Assembly: GCA_017524385.1 (NCBI GenBank)
Contig: JAFWSS010000235.1
Coordinates: 1 to 45,174, forward strand
Direction of reading: 5' to 3'
Origin: Prevotella sp.
GTDB taxonomy: Bacteria > Bacteroidota > Bacteroidia > Bacteroidales > Bacteroidaceae
Length of the DNA: 45,174 nt
The notes beneath the pieces were generated by a model. That model ran no database searches and was not told the origin of the DNA. It worked only from the letters and a program-made list of their open reading frames with translations. Below, in pieces: positions 15,787 to 25,193 of the stretch. Position 1 is the stretch's first letter. The number at the start of each line of letters is the position of its first letter. The translations under genes and the position numbers were made by a program.

Positions 15787-16659
15787 TTACATCCTGTCAA
15801 GCACCTTCTCGATAAGGGTGTCGATGGAATTCTTGTACTCGGTGTTCATCTCCTTGGCATAACGGTTGGCGATGACCATGCAGCAGGTCATGGCGCGGTG
15901 GCCGTGGAGTGAGGCGAGGCCGGCGAGAGCCGACGACTCCATCTCGAAGTTGCAGACACGCATGCCATCATATTCAAACGACTCCACCTTCTCGTTCTGA
16001 CGTGGGTCGGCGATGTCTGCACGAAGCATACGCCCCTGGGGACCATAGAAGCCGCCGCAGGAGATGGTGTAGCCACGCACCATGTCGTCTTTGGCTATCT
16101 GGTTGATGAGGTCGGCATCGGCCACAGATACATAGGGTGCACCCTTGATGGGGTTCCAATCCATATGCTTCTTGAAGGCTTCTTCAAGGTCGAGGTCGCA
16201 GACCTTGTTGCGGTCAGCATAGAAATTCAGAAGACCGTCGAATCCGATGCTCTTCACAGATGCGACAAAGCATCCCGTGGGGGTGAAGGGTTGCAGTCCG
16301 CCGCAGGTGCCGATGCGTACGCATGTCAGTGTGCGGTGCTCATCGAATTCGGTGCGGGTGGAATAGTCGATGTTGGCCAAGGTGTCAAGCTCGTTCATCA
16401 CGATGTCGATGTTGTCGCAGCCGATGCCATGGCTTTGGCAGGTGATGCGCTTGCCTTTGTAGGTGCCGGTGATGGTGTGGAACTCACGACTCTGTACTTC
16501 GCACTCGATACTGTCGAAGTGGTTGGCTACGGTGTTCACTCGGGCGGGGTCGCCAACGAGCACTACGCGGTCGGCCAGTTGTTCTGGACGTAGATGCAGA
16601 TGGAAGCATGAACCATCAGAATTGATGATCAGTTCGGATGCTGGAAAAGATTTTTTCAT
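15787..16659 (-). CDS. Nucleoside phosphorylase, uridine phosphorylase-like (290 aa)
   Basis: The protein belongs to the PNP/UDP phosphorylase family, which cleaves nucleosides with phosphate to base and ribose-1-phosphate. It shows VVLVGDPARV (phosphate-binding), HGIGCDNIDIV, RIGTCGGLQ, and the nucleoside-binding stretch ending FEMESSALAGLA (Glu-Met-Glu motif). Length is typical of the Bacteroidetes form. Uridine is the likeliest substrate by similarity, but purine nucleosides cannot be excluded. It lies directly upstream of mnmE. Its own 5' region (16660-16700) has a near-consensus -7 box CACCTTTG on the minus strand at 16687-16680 with a TTTG upstream at a shorter spacing than usual. Confidence 0.85.
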   Translation of the reverse strand: MKKSFPASELIINSDGSCFHLHLRPEQLADRVVLVGDPARVNTVANHFDSIECEVQSREFHTITGTYKGKRITCQSHGIGCDNIDIVMNELDTLANIDYSTRTEFDEHRTLTCVRIGTCGGLQPFTPTGCFVASVKSIGFDGLLNFYADRNKVCDLDLEEAFKKHMDWNPIKGAPYVSVADADLINQIAKDDMVRGYTISCGGFYGPQGRMLRADIADPRQNEKVESFEYDGMRVCNFEMESSALAGLASLHGHRAMTCCMVIANRYAKEMNTEYKNSIDTLIEKVLDRM

Positions 16660-16787
16660 AATCGTTTATTTTTGTACAACAAAGGTGGTTGAGTTTCGAA
16701 AATACAAATATACGCATTTTTTGCGTAGATTGTTCCTGCGAAATCGTGTTTTAACAATTTTTTACGATGCCACCCCCTGATTTCGTC

Positions 16788-18005
16788 TCACCTCTGGTAA
16801 CAGAGGAAGTATTTGCTCACTTTTTTTGACAGGAGCGAGACATTGAGGATTTCAGAAGCGTCGGCGATGTCTTTCATCGAGCCGTCCTTGAAAAGAATGG
16901 TGATGTGGTCTTCGTGGATGTCGTACATGTCCTTCTCTATCTTGCTCACATTGTAAAGATATTTTACGTCCTCGCGACTCACTCCGTAGGTTTGCATCAG
17001 TTGGTTCTCCAACTCTTCCAGACGTTCATCGTCGATGGGCTGCTCGTGCACTTCCACCTTGAAGGGTCGACGTGCCACCACGTTGTTGGCCAGCAGCGAG
17101 AGCACCTTGTCGCTGCTGCACACCCATTCCTTGATGGAGCAGTGGATGTCGGTGTCGTCGAGGCGACTATAATGCTCCAATGCTTCAGGGTGGCAGTTGA
17201 AGAAAACCTTGTCAATGGGTTGGGTGAGGAAATATTGGAGGGAGGGAGTGGCGAAAAGAGGAGTTCCCGACTGCATGAGAAGTTTTGCTCGTAGCAGCAG
17301 GTTGACAAGCATTTTCTCCGTGGCCACGGTGGTCTTGTGCAGATAGACCTGCCAGTACATCAGTCGGCGGGATGTGAGGTAGTTCTCTATCGAGTAGATG
17401 CCTTTCGAGTCCACCACGAGGTTGTCGTCCACCACATTGAGCATTTTGATGATGCGTGCGCTGCCGATGTTTCCTTCTGTCACGCCGGTGAAGAAACTGT
17501 CTCGGCGCAAGTAGTCGAGGCGGTCCATGTCGAGTTGGCTGCTGATGAGTTGGTGCAGGAAATGCTTGGAGTAGTGGTCTTTGAAGATGTTCAAGGCGAG
17601 GTTGAGGCAGCCGTTCATCTCGGTGTTGATTTTTTCCATCATCATCAGCGACACATCCTCGTGTGACACCCCTTCCATCAGCGTGTGCTCCAACACGTGT
17701 GAGAAAGGGCCGTGACCGATGTCGTGCATCAGGATGGCAGCCTTCACCGCTTCCGCCTCACTATCGAAAATAAAGATGCCTTTCTGGCTCAAGGTCACCA
17801 CGGCCTCGCTCATCAGATGGAACGCCCCCAAGGAGTGCTGGAAACGAGTGTGTTGCGCTCCGGGATACACCACTGAGGCCAAACCCAATTGCTTGATGTT
17901 ACGAAGACGCTGCATCAAAGGATGGTCCACGATTTCCATCAAGGGACCTCCGGGTACCTTGATGAATCCGAAGACGGGGTCGTTGATGATCTTGCCTACA
18001 GACAT
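16788..18005 (-). CDS. HD-domain phosphohydrolase (COG1078-like, 405 aa)
   Basis: The HD metal site is intact: His in HTRFQHSLG, the HD pair in LMHDIGHGPFSH, and a downstream Asp in DMDRLDYLRRD. The order matches COG1078 proteins related to dNTP triphosphohydrolases and SAMHD1, which hydrolyse nucleotides. Start ATG 18005 is chosen because it begins [14 protein letters not shown] and overlaps the pyrF stop by one base (TAATG). The frame is open to 18302, but that part lies wholly within pyrF in another frame and has no family similarity. A CCTCTG/CAGAGG hairpin (16791-16806) spans the last codons before the stop. Translation is probably coupled to pyrF, fitting a role in nucleotide balance. 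Confidence 0.85.
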   Translation of the reverse strand: MSVGKIINDPVFGFIKVPGGPLMEIVDHPLMQRLRNIKQLGLASVVYPGAQHTRFQHSLGAFHLMSEAVVTLSQKGIFIFDSEAEAVKAAILMHDIGHGPFSHVLEHTLMEGVSHEDVSLMMMEKINTEMNGCLNLALNIFKDHYSKHFLHQLISSQLDMDRLDYLRRDSFFTGVTEGNIGSARIIKMLNVVDDNLVVDSKGIYSIENYLTSRRLMYWQVYLHKTTVATEKMLVNLLLRAKLLMQSGTPLFATPSLQYFLTQPIDKVFFNCHPEALEHYSRLDDTDIHCSIKEWVCSSDKVLSLLANNVVARRPFKVEVHEQPIDDERLEELENQLMQTYGVSREDVKYLYNVSKIEKDMYDIHEDHITILFKDGSMKDIADASEILNVSLLSKKVSKYFLCYQR

Positions 18006-18832
18006 TACAGTCCTTTCTTCTCCAATTCGACAGCCATTTCCTGCTGCAAGGTCTTGGCACTGGCGGCGGCGGCTTCGGCGAAGTCGGTACCATAGCTGGC
18101 ATAAATAATGCCACGAGAGGAATTCACCAATAGTCCACAGTCGTTGTTCATCCCGTAGCGGCACACCTCGCTGAGGCTCCCGCCTTGCGCGCCCACGCCG
18201 GGCACGAGGAGGAAATGGTCGGGTGCGAGGCGGCGGATGTCCTCGAACATGGCACCTCGTGTTGCTCCCACCACATACATCATCTTGTCGGGACCGGCCC
18301 ATTGTTGCGACTGGCGTATCACACGCTCAAAGAGCCGCTCACCATCTTTGCTTTCCGTCAGTTGAAAGTCATGACAGCCCTTGTTGCTGGTGAGGACGAG
18401 CAGGATGACCCATTTGCCGTCATATTCCAGAAACGGTCCCACGCTGTCTTCACCCATGTAGGGGGCGACGGTGAGCGAATCGATGTCATATTCCTCGAAG
18501 AAAGTGCGGGCATACATCGCAGAGGTGTTGCCGATGTCGCCACGTTTAGCGTCGGCAATGATGAAATGGAGGGGGTAGAATTTCTTCAGGTATTTCACAG
18601 TCTGCTCGAAAGCGGCAATGCCGCTCACACCGAGGCTCTCGTAGAAGGCGAGGTTGGGCTTGTATGCCACGCAATAGGGTGCAGTAGCGTCGATGATGGC
18701 CTTGTTGAATGAGAAGATGGGTGAGGCCTCCTCCTGCAAGTGCTTCGGGATTTTATTGATATCGGTATCAAGACCTACGCACAAGAAACTGCGTTTGGTC
18801 TTGATTTGATTGATGAGTTCTTTTCTTGTCAT
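18005..18832 (-). CDS. pyrF: Orotidine-5'-phosphate decarboxylase (275 aa)
   Basis: PyrF converts OMP to UMP, the last step of de novo pyrimidine synthesis. This is the longer type 2 form. It starts [24 protein letters not shown], carries the catalytic Lys/Asp segment [15 protein letters not shown] and the phosphate-binding PGVGAQGG. The frame is open without stops to 18991, but that extension encodes copies of a palindromic repeat and is absent from the family, so ATG 18832 is chosen. The stop overlaps the HD gene's start by one base. The 258-base gap to prfA upstream is mostly repeat. Confidence 0.93.
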   Translation of the reverse strand: MTRKELINQIKTKRSFLCVGLDTDINKIPKHLQEEASPIFSFNKAIIDATAPYCVAYKPNLAFYESLGVSGIAAFEQTVKYLKKFYPLHFIIADAKRGDIGNTSAMYARTFFEEYDIDSLTVAPYMGEDSVGPFLEYDGKWVILLVLTSNKGCHDFQLTESKDGERLFERVIRQSQQWAGPDKMMYVVGATRGAMFEDIRRLAPDHFLLVPGVGAQGGSLSEVCRYGMNNDCGLLVNSSRGIIYASYGTDFAEAAAASAKTLQQEMAVELEKKGL

Positions 18833-18852
18833 AGCGTAATCTTCAATTTTAT

Positions 18853-19069
18853 CTTCGCTGATTTTTTTTCGCGACTCGGCAGAGTTCAAGCAAGCTGACT
18901 CTGCTCTCGCTGCTCCAAAAATTACCTTTGCTGATTTTTGTCGCGACTCGGCAGAGTTCAAGCAAGCTTGACTCTGCTCTCGCTGCTCCAAAAATTATCT
19001 TCGCTGATTTTTTTCGCGACTCGGCAGAGTTCAAGCAAGCTTGACTCTGCTCTCGCTGCTCCAAAAATT
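18853..19069. repeat. Three tandem copies of a 71-74-base palindromic repeat
   Basis: Three copies begin at about 18853, 18925 and 18999. Each has the order CTTCGCTGATTTTT, CGCGACTCGG, CAGAGTTCAAGC, AAGCTTGACTCTG and CTCTCGCTGCTCC, ending in AAAAATT. The core GCAGAGTTCAAGC and GCTTGACTCTGC form an imperfect inverted repeat with one bulged T. The first copy has lost one T in the right arm. Two more copies in the same orientation lie at the right end of the window (45038 onward). The copies sit between prfA and pyrF inside a minus-strand operon, so they will be transcribed and could form RNA hairpins. The repeat is open in several frames. Confidence 0.9.
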
Positions 19070-19090
19070 CAATCTTCAATTTTCAATCTT

Positions 19091-20200
19091 CTAAAGTTCA
19101 CTTTCTTTCATGCGTTCAGCGTTCTCGGCCACGGTGAGGGCGTCGATCATCGCTTGGATGTTGCCGCCAAGGAACCCTTGCAGGTCGTGGGTGGTGAACC
19201 CGATGCGGTGGTCTGTGACGCGCCCTTGGGGGAAGTTGTATGTGCGGATTTTAGCAGAGCGGTCGCCCGAAGACACCAGGCTCTTGCGGCGGGATGCGAT
19301 GTCGTCAATGTATTTCTGGTGCTCCTTGTCGTAGATGAAGGTATAGAGGCGTGAGAGAGCTCGCTCCTTGTTCTTCGGCTGGTCACGAGTCTCTGTACAT
19401 TCGATGAGGATTTCCTCGGTCTCGCCAGTGTTGGGGTTCTTCCACATATATCGCAGGCGTACACCCGACTCCACCTTGTTGACGTTCTGTCCGCCGGCAC
19501 CGCTAGACCGGAAGGTGTCCCATTTGATTTCGCCCTCGTTGATATTGACCTCGAATTTGTCTGCTTCAGGCAGTACGGCCACCGTGGCAGCCGACGTGTG
19601 CATGCGGCCTTGTGTCTCGGTGGCCGGCACGCGTTGAACGCGGTGAACGCCGGACTCGTATTTCAATGTGCCATAGACATCGGTGCCGCTCACTGCGAAG
19701 TCTATCTCCTTGTAACCTCCTACGGCACCCTCGCTCACGCTGGTGACGGAGAGTTTCCAACCCTTGGAGTCGCAGAAGCGCTTGTACATCTGGAACAGGT
19801 CGCCGGCGAAGAGGCAAGCTTCGTCACCACCGGTGCCCGCACGGATTTCCATCTGCACGTTCTTGGCGTCTTCGGGATCCTTTGGCACGAGGGCTATCTT
19901 GATTTCTTCTTCTATCTTCGGTTGCATCTCCTCGTTCAGTGCCAGTTCCTCGCGGGCCATCTCGCGAAGGTCGGGGTCGCTCTCGTTGGCGATGATGTCC
20001 TTCGCTTCCTTGATGGTGTTCAGGCATGCGATGTAGCGCTTCCGGGCATCCATGATGTCGCTCAGGTCCTTGTATTCCTTTGTGAGTTTCACAAAACGTT
20101 GCTGGTCGCTGATTACGTCGGGATCGGTGATGAGTGTGGAAACCTCTTCGAACCTTGCCTCGAGACCGTCGAGTTTTTGTAATATGCTGTTGTTGTCCAT
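19091..20200 (-). CDS. prfA: Peptide chain release factor 1 (369 aa)
   Basis: RF1 reads UAA and UAG stop codons and triggers peptide release. The GGQ motif is in RSSGAGGQNVNKVESG, and the codon-recognition region contains the PxT-type segment RVPATETQGRMHTS. Length matches RF1 (about 360). The frame is open upstream to 20350, but residues before MDNNSILQKLDGLEARFEE overlap a small membrane-protein gene and are not family-like, so ATG 20200 is chosen. It begins one base after the stop of that small gene. Confidence 0.95.
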   Translation of the reverse strand: MDNNSILQKLDGLEARFEEVSTLITDPDVISDQQRFVKLTKEYKDLSDIMDARKRYIACLNTIKEAKDIIANESDPDLREMAREELALNEEMQPKIEEEIKIALVPKDPEDAKNVQMEIRAGTGGDEACLFAGDLFQMYKRFCDSKGWKLSVTSVSEGAVGGYKEIDFAVSGTDVYGTLKYESGVHRVQRVPATETQGRMHTSAATVAVLPEADKFEVNINEGEIKWDTFRSSGAGGQNVNKVESGVRLRYMWKNPNTGETEEILIECTETRDQPKNKERALSRLYTFIYDKEHQKYIDDIASRRKSLVSSGDRSAKIRTYNFPQGRVTDHRIGFTTHDLQGFLGGNIQAMIDALTVAENAERMKESEL

Positions 20201-20201
20201 T

Positions 20202-20378
20202 CTATTTCTTGCGTTTGTAGTGTTTATATGATGAGTATGCAGTGACTGCCATGGCGATACCCAATACGATATGAGTCCAATATGACAGCCCATGACTCCA
20301 GCTATAGTATGCCATGAACAGGTTGGTGACCAATAAGATGATGCTGGCAATCAAAATGAAAAGGGTGAAATGTTTCAT
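20202..20378 (-). CDS. Small membrane protein (58 aa) between purM and prfA
   Basis: A 58-codon frame runs from ATG 20378 to TAG 20202. It begins MKHFTLFILIASIILLV, a hydrophobic segment of about 20 residues. A polar turn with several aromatic residues (AYYSWSHGLSYWTH) follows, then a second hydrophobic segment (IVLGIAMAVTAYS) and a basic tail KHYKRKK. This is the pattern of a two-helix inner-membrane protein. It starts 15 bases after the purM stop and ends one base before the prfA start, so it is tightly embedded in the operon. No function is recognised. It is short enough for routine gene callers to miss. Confidence 0.7.
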   Translation of the reverse strand: MKHFTLFILIASIILLVTNLFMAYYSWSHGLSYWTHIVLGIAMAVTAYSSYKHYKRKK

Positions 20379-20392
20379 AACATCTGGATGGA

Positions 20393-21568
20393 TTAATAAT
20401 TGAACTCTCCATATTCGGAGCGGATGGTGAGGCTTTTGGTGCCTTCCTCGATGTGTCCTACCACCTGGGCATCGATGTTGAACGACTTGGAGATGGCGAT
20501 GACATCATCGGCCAGCGATGGGTCGACATAGATTTCCATCCGATGTCCCATGTTGAACACTTGGTACATCTCTCGCCAGTCGGTGCCACTCGCCTCTTGG
20601 ATGAGGTGGAAGAGTGGCGGGGTGGCGAAAAGGTTGTCCTTCACCACATGGCAGTTGTCGCCTACGAAATGAAGCACCTTGGTCTGGGCTCCGCCGGTGC
20701 AGTGCACCATGCCGTGGATGTCGGGACGATGGACGTCGAGTAAGCGTTTCACCACAGGAGCGTAGGTGCGGGTGGGAGAAAGCACCAGGCGCCCGGCGTC
20801 GAGACAGGTTCCCTCCACGGGGTCGGTGAGGCGGTGACGGCCGCTGTACACCAGTTCGTCGGGGACGGCATGGTCGTAGCTCTCGGGAAATAGTGCGGCG
20901 AGGTATTTGGCGAAGACGTCATGGCGGGCGGAGGTGAGACCGTTGCTCCCCATCCCGCCGTTGTAGCAGTGCTCATAGGTGGCTTGGCCAGTTGATGACA
21001 ACCCCACGATGACGTCGCCGGGACGGATGTTGGCATTGTCCACCACGTCGCTGCGCTTCATACGGCAGGCCACGGTGGAATCGACGATGATGGTGCGCAC
21101 CAAGTCGCCCACATCGGCCGTCTCGCCGCCTGTGGGGTGGATGCCGATGCCCATCGAGCGCAACTCACCTAGCAGTTCGTCGGTGCCGTTGATGATGGCA
21201 GAGACCACTTCACCCGGGATGAGATGCTTGTTGCGGCCTATGGTGCTCGACACCAGGATGTTGTCGGTGGCACCCACGCAGAGCAAGTCGTCGGTGTTCA
21301 TCACGATGGCATCCTGTGCGATGCCTTTCCACACGCCGAGGTCGCCGGTCTCCTTCCAGTACATGTAGGCCAGCGACGACTTCGTGCCGGCGCCGTCGGC
21401 ATGCATGATGTTGCAGTATTCGGGATCGCCGCCGAGAATGTCGGGAATGATTTTACAGAACGCACTGGGATAGAGTCCTTTGTCGATGTGCTTGATGGCA
21501 TTGTGAACATCCTCTTTAGCGGCTGAGACGCCTCGTTGCATATAGCGGTTGGTGCTGTTTTCTTCCAT
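20393..21568 (-). CDS. purM: Phosphoribosylformylglycinamidine cyclo-ligase (AIR synthetase, 391 aa)
   Basis: PurM closes FGAM to AIR in purine synthesis, using ATP. Family features visible are the N-terminal DGAGTKSSLAY segment, MNTDDLLCVGA, the glycine-rich GGETADVGDL, VIVGLSSTGQATYEHC and the C-terminal FNMGHRMEIYV. The length of 391 residues is that of the Bacteroidetes-type PurM, longer than the E. coli enzyme (about 345). It sits downstream of aroE with a 46-base gap. Confidence 0.9.
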   Translation of the reverse strand: MEENSTNRYMQRGVSAAKEDVHNAIKHIDKGLYPSAFCKIIPDILGGDPEYCNIMHADGAGTKSSLAYMYWKETGDLGVWKGIAQDAIVMNTDDLLCVGATDNILVSSTIGRNKHLIPGEVVSAIINGTDELLGELRSMGIGIHPTGGETADVGDLVRTIIVDSTVACRMKRSDVVDNANIRPGDVIVGLSSTGQATYEHCYNGGMGSNGLTSARHDVFAKYLAALFPESYDHAVPDELVYSGRHRLTDPVEGTCLDAGRLVLSPTRTYAPVVKRLLDVHRPDIHGMVHCTGGAQTKVLHFVGDNCHVVKDNLFATPPLFHLIQEASGTDWREMYQVFNMGHRMEIYVDPSLADDVIAISKSFNIDAQVVGHIEEGTKSLTIRSEYGEFNY

Positions 21569-21614
21569 TGGGATTCCTTTATGTTGATGTGTTACAATTC
21601 TGCTCTATGGCCTT

Positions 21615-22358
21615 TCACCTGTTGTGCCAGAACTCCCAACTGGCAAAGGCTTGCAGCAAGAGCATCTCAAGGCCGTTCACCACGGTGGCGCCTTGCTTGG
21701 CACCTTTGTGCATGAACATCGTCTCGTCGGGGTTGTAGATAAGGTCGTAGAGCAGGTTATGGCTGTCCATCGCTTCGTAGGGAAGGTCGGGGCATTCGTT
21801 GGTATGGGGATACATGCCGCAGGGGGTGCAGTTCACGATGACATTGTATTCACGCACGTCGTCGCCTGTCAATTTATTGTATTGGATGGTGCCGGGGCGC
21901 TCGTAGCGACTGACGAAAACCGTCTCCAGCCCCAGGGACTTCAAACCGTAATTGATGGCCTTGGAAGCTCCCCCGGTGCCAAGGATGAGGGCTTTCTTGT
22001 GGAAAGGCTCAAGCATGGGCTCAATGCTTTGAGTGAAACCTATCACGTCGCTGTTGTAACCTTTCAGCAAGATGTTTCTTCCTTTGTGGATGACGCTGAT
22101 GACGTTCACGGCGCCGATGGCCCTGGCTTCAGGACTGATGAAGTCGAGGTAACTCATCACTTTCTCCTTGTAGGGGATGGTGACGTTCAGCCCGAGCAGC
22201 TCGGGGTTGGAGGCAATCACTTCTGGCAGCATCTCAATGGACGGAATCTCGAAGTTCACGTATTCCGCATCTATGCCCTCGTTCTCGAACTTCTCGTTGA
22301 AATAGCCGATGGAAAACGAGTGGGTGAGGGGATAGCCTATCAGTCCGTATTTGTCCAT
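21615..22358 (-). CDS. aroE: Shikimate dehydrogenase (247 aa)
   Basis: AroE reduces 3-dehydroshikimate to shikimate with NADPH. The shikimate site is visible as GYPLTHSFS at the N-terminus, NVTIPYKEKV with the catalytic Lys, and GYNSDVIGF with the catalytic Asp. The NADP-binding loop is LILGTGGASKAI. The C-terminus carries VNGLEMLLLQA, a typical family ending. It is somewhat shorter than E. coli AroE (272), as is usual in Bacteroidales. The gap to menG upstream is 79 bases and contains a small GTGAAG/CTTCAC hairpin at 22401-22416. Confidence 0.92.
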   Translation of the reverse strand: MDKYGLIGYPLTHSFSIGYFNEKFENEGIDAEYVNFEIPSIEMLPEVIASNPELLGLNVTIPYKEKVMSYLDFISPEARAIGAVNVISVIHKGRNILLKGYNSDVIGFTQSIEPMLEPFHKKALILGTGGASKAINYGLKSLGLETVFVSRYERPGTIQYNKLTGDDVREYNVIVNCTPCGMYPHTNECPDLPYEAMDSHNLLYDLIYNPDETMFMHKGAKQGATVVNGLEMLLLQAFASWEFWHNR

Positions 22359-22437
22359 TTCTTTCCTTTTTTGTTAAGGTGGTATTGTTTACAATATATG
22401 GTGAAGATGACTTCACTTTTCCAGCGTGGGATGTTGC

Positions 22438-23172
22438 CTATTTAGTGGCAAAATACATGGTGCAAATGCCAAAGGTCAGGCGTTTGAAAGAGCACTCACG
22501 GAACCCTGCCTTGCCCATGATCTCCATCATCGCTTCACCTTGGGGGAAGGCCTTGATGGTGGCGGTGAGGTAGTCGTAGGCGAGGGTGTCCTTGGACACC
22601 AGGCGGCCATAGAGGGGTAGGATGGTGTGGCTGTAGAGCCAGAACAATTGTTTCATCGGGAATCGGGTGGGGTGGGTGAGTTCCACGATGCTCAGGTGTC
22701 CGCCGGGGCGCAACACGCGGTGCATCTCGCGTAGGCCGAGGTCGAGGTTGGCGAAGTTGCGGATGCCGAACGCCGAGGTGACGGCGTCAAAACTACCTTC
22801 GGCATATGAGAGCGACAGGCAGTCTTCCTTTTCAAAGGTGATGATGTCGGAGAGGCCGGCCTTGGCCACTTTCTCACGACCTATGGCCATCATGCCTTCC
22901 GAGATGTCGACACCCTTCAGCGTCTTGGGCGACAGCATCTTCGCTGTCTCGATGGCGAAGTCGCCGGTACCTGTGGCGATGTCGAGGATAGTCTCCGGAA
23001 GGAAGGGAGCCAGTTGTCGGATGGCAGCCCTGCGCCACCGCTTGTCGATGTCGAAAGACATCCAGTGGTTGAGCATGTCGTAGCGCGAGGCGATGGTGTC
23101 GAACATGCGCTCCACCTGTTCACCTTTGCCGGAACTGCTGTCGTAGGGCTTGATTTCCTCTTGGCCGTACAT
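22438..23172 (-). CDS. menG: Demethylmenaquinone methyltransferase (244 aa)
   Basis: This is a class I SAM-dependent methyltransferase of the UbiE/MenG family. The start is followed by [20 protein letters not shown], the family signature. The SAM loop is [14 protein letters not shown], followed by GVDISEGMM and the post-motif segment [13 protein letters not shown]. In a respiring Bacteroidales cell it would methylate demethylmenaquinone in the last step of menaquinone synthesis. It starts 4 bases after the purC stop, indicating co-transcription. Confidence 0.92.
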   Translation of the reverse strand: MYGQEEIKPYDSSSGKGEQVERMFDTIASRYDMLNHWMSFDIDKRWRRAAIRQLAPFLPETILDIATGTGDFAIETAKMLSPKTLKGVDISEGMMAIGREKVAKAGLSDIITFEKEDCLSLSYAEGSFDAVTSAFGIRNFANLDLGLREMHRVLRPGGHLSIVELTHPTRFPMKQLFWLYSHTILPLYGRLVSKDTLAYDYLTATIKAFPQGEAMMEIMGKAGFRECSFKRLTFGICTMYFATK

Positions 23173-23176
23173 CTTC

Positions 23177-24124
23177 TCAACGATTTGCGAGATAAGCGCT
23201 CACGTTCCTCTCTATGCGCTCGGCAAGGTCGCCGTCGAACGCCTCTTTCTCAAACTGCTCGCCAGTGATGTGCTCGTATAACTCGATATAACGGTCGCTG
23301 ACACTCTCGGCATAGGCGTCGGTGATTTCGGGCATCTCCTGGCCAGGCTCGTTCATAAAGCCGTGCTCGATGAGCCATTGGCGCACGAACTCTTTCGACA
23401 ACTGGCGCTGAGGCTTGCCGCTGGCGAGGTTCTCTTCGTAACCGTCGGCGTAGAAATAACGGCTGCTGTCGGGAGTGTGGATCTCATCGATGAGATAGAC
23501 CTGTCCGTCGCGCTTGCCGAATTCATATTTCGTGTCGACGAGGATGAGGCCGTGGCGCGCCGCTATTTCTTGACCGCGAGCGAAGAGGCGGCGGGTGTAG
23601 TCTTCCATCACTTCATAGTCGGCAGCAGATACCAGACCTTGGCTAATGATTTCGTCCTTGGAGATGTTCATATCATGTCCTTCATCTGCTTTCGTCGTCG
23701 GAGTGATGATTGGCTCAGGGAAACGCTGGTTCTCAACCATGCCGTCGGGCAACTCAACGCCGCACAAATCGCGGCAGCCGTCCTTGTAGGCACGCCAGGC
23801 AGAACCGGTGAGGATGGAGCGGATGATCATCTCGACACGGAAACCTTCGCATTTCAAACCCACCGTTACCATCGGGTCGGGTGTGCACAATTTCCAGTTT
23901 GGACAAATGTCACTGGTCTGGTCGAGAAACTTCGACGCAATCTGGTTGAGCACCTGTCCTTTATAAGGAATTCCCTTGGGAAGGATTACGTCGAAGGCGG
24001 AGATGCGGTCGGTAGCTACCATCACCATCAGGTCGTCGTCGATGGTGTAGACGTCACGCACCTTGCCGTGATAAACTCCTGTCTGTCCCGCAAAATGGAA
24101 TGCGGTCTTTGTCAATGCTTTCAT
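23177..24124 (-). CDS. purC: Phosphoribosylaminoimidazole-succinocarboxamide synthase (315 aa)
   Basis: PurC joins aspartate to CAIR using ATP to form SAICAR in purine synthesis. Family motifs are [28 protein letters not shown] (start of ATP grasp region, split around residues 19-46), [30 protein letters not shown] and the aspartate-site stretch [15 protein letters not shown]. Length fits the longer, eukaryote-like bacterial form. It lies 46 bases downstream of phoH. Confidence 0.93.
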   Translation of the reverse strand: MKALTKTAFHFAGQTGVYHGKVRDVYTIDDDLMVMVATDRISAFDVILPKGIPYKGQVLNQIASKFLDQTSDICPNWKLCTPDPMVTVGLKCEGFRVEMIIRSILTGSAWRAYKDGCRDLCGVELPDGMVENQRFPEPIITPTTKADEGHDMNISKDEIISQGLVSAADYEVMEDYTRRLFARGQEIAARHGLILVDTKYEFGKRDGQVYLIDEIHTPDSSRYFYADGYEENLASGKPQRQLSKEFVRQWLIEHGFMNEPGQEMPEITDAYAESVSDRYIELYEHITGEQFEKEAFDGDLAERIERNVSAYLANR

Positions 24125-24170
24125 TTTCTTCCTTGATGAATGTTGGCTATTATGAATGTTGCTATTTTTC

Positions 24171-25163
24171 TTATAATGTTTCCTTTTTGTCGTGGCGGTC
24201 CTGACCCTCTTGCCGTTCCTTGGCGGAAGATTTGTCGGCGCGCTCGTAAGCGTTGACGATGCGGGTCACCAGCTTGTGCCTGACGATGTCTTTCTTTTCC
24301 ATACGCACGAATCCGATGCCTTCGATGCCTTCCAGCAACTCCATCGCCTCCGCCAAACCGCTGCGTTGGCCGCGGGGAAGGTCCACCTGTGTCAGGTCGC
24401 CGGTAATCACCATCTTCGTGTTCCACCCCATGCGGGTGAGGAACATCCTGATCTGGGCCGGGGTGGTGTTCTGTGCCTCGTCGAGGATGACGACGGCATC
24501 GCTAAGCGTACGGCCGCGCATGAAGGCAAGGGGTGCTATCTGGATAATGCGCTTGTCCATCATCTCTTGCAATTTCGTGGCGGGAATCATGTCTTCCAAC
24601 GCGTCGTAGAGCGGCTGAAGATAGGGGTCTATCTTGTCTTTCATGTCGCCAGGAAGAAAGCCCAACTTCTCTCCGGCTTCAACAGCGGGACGGCTGAGGA
24701 TGATCTTCTTCGCACATTTCTCTTTCAATGACTTCACAGCAAGGGCGATGCTCAAGTAGGTCTTGCCTGTGCCGGCAGGACCTTCTGCGAACACCATGTC
24801 GGAGTGCTCGAACAAATCAACCAATGTCTGCTGGTTGGCGCTGCGGCTCTTGATGGGACGGCCGGATATGCTGTAAACGATTACATCCTTCACGCTCTCG
24901 GCTTTCGTCTGACGACCTTTCACAATGTCGATGATGTCTTCTTCCGTGAGAGTGTTGAAACGCTCCACATGCTTGCGCATCATCTCTATGTTGTCCTCGA
25001 AGCGCTCTGTCTCGTCATCGTCGCCCAACACTTTTAGGACGTTGCCTCGTGCAACAATGCGTAACTTGGGAAACAGCGACTTCACCATCTGAAGATGGAT
25101 GTTGTTGACACCATAGAACACCACGGGGTCGATGTCCTCTAATACTATATGCTTCTCTATCAA
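24171..25163 (-). CDS. PhoH family ATPase (330 aa)
   Basis: This PhoH-like P-loop ATPase has the Walker A motif [15 protein letters not shown], a Walker B-type segment in [12 protein letters not shown], and [15 protein letters not shown], all characteristic of the family; members are linked to RNA metabolism. The protein probably starts at TTG 25163, giving [17 protein letters not shown] at the N-terminus as in Bacteroidales homologues. An upstream ATG at 25205 would run through the candidate promoter. It is the first gene of the long minus-strand operon (phoH to pyrF and beyond). Confidence 0.88.
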   Translation of the reverse strand: MIEKHIVLEDIDPVVFYGVNNIHLQMVKSLFPKLRIVARGNVLKVLGDDDETERFEDNIEMMRKHVERFNTLTEEDIIDIVKGRQTKAESVKDVIVYSISGRPIKSRSANQQTLVDLFEHSDMVFAEGPAGTGKTYLSIALAVKSLKEKCAKKIILSRPAVEAGEKLGFLPGDMKDKIDPYLQPLYDALEDMIPATKLQEMMDKRIIQIAPLAFMRGRTLSDAVVILDEAQNTTPAQIRMFLTRMGWNTKMVITGDLTQVDLPRGQRSGLAEAMELLEGIEGIGFVRMEKKDIVRHKLVTRIVNAYERADKSSAKERQEGQDRHDKKETL

Positions 25164-25185
25164 TGTATGTGTGTTATTTTTGATG

Positions 25186-25193
25186 CAAAAATA
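25186..25193 (-). promoter_or_regulatory. -7 box for phoH operon (TATTTTTG)
   Basis: On the minus strand TATTTTTG at 25193-25186 fits TAnnTTTG and lies about 22 bases before the TTG start of phoH, giving a short leader. No TTTG is found at the standard distance upstream. It supports TTG 25163 over the upstream ATG. Confidence 0.5.

Noticed and set aside
18006-18302. N-terminal extension of the HD protein from an ATG at 18302
   Set aside because: The extra 99 codons lie entirely within pyrF in another frame, are rich in Arg and Pro, and the family begins at MSVGKII.
18853-19069. CRISPR-like array from three regularly spaced repeats
   Set aside because: The copies are contiguous with near-identical sequence throughout; there are no unique spacers and no cas genes nearby.
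20201-20350. Longer RF1 start at 20350
   Set aside because: The extension overlaps the 58-residue membrane-protein gene and is not family-like; MDNNSILQ is the expected start.
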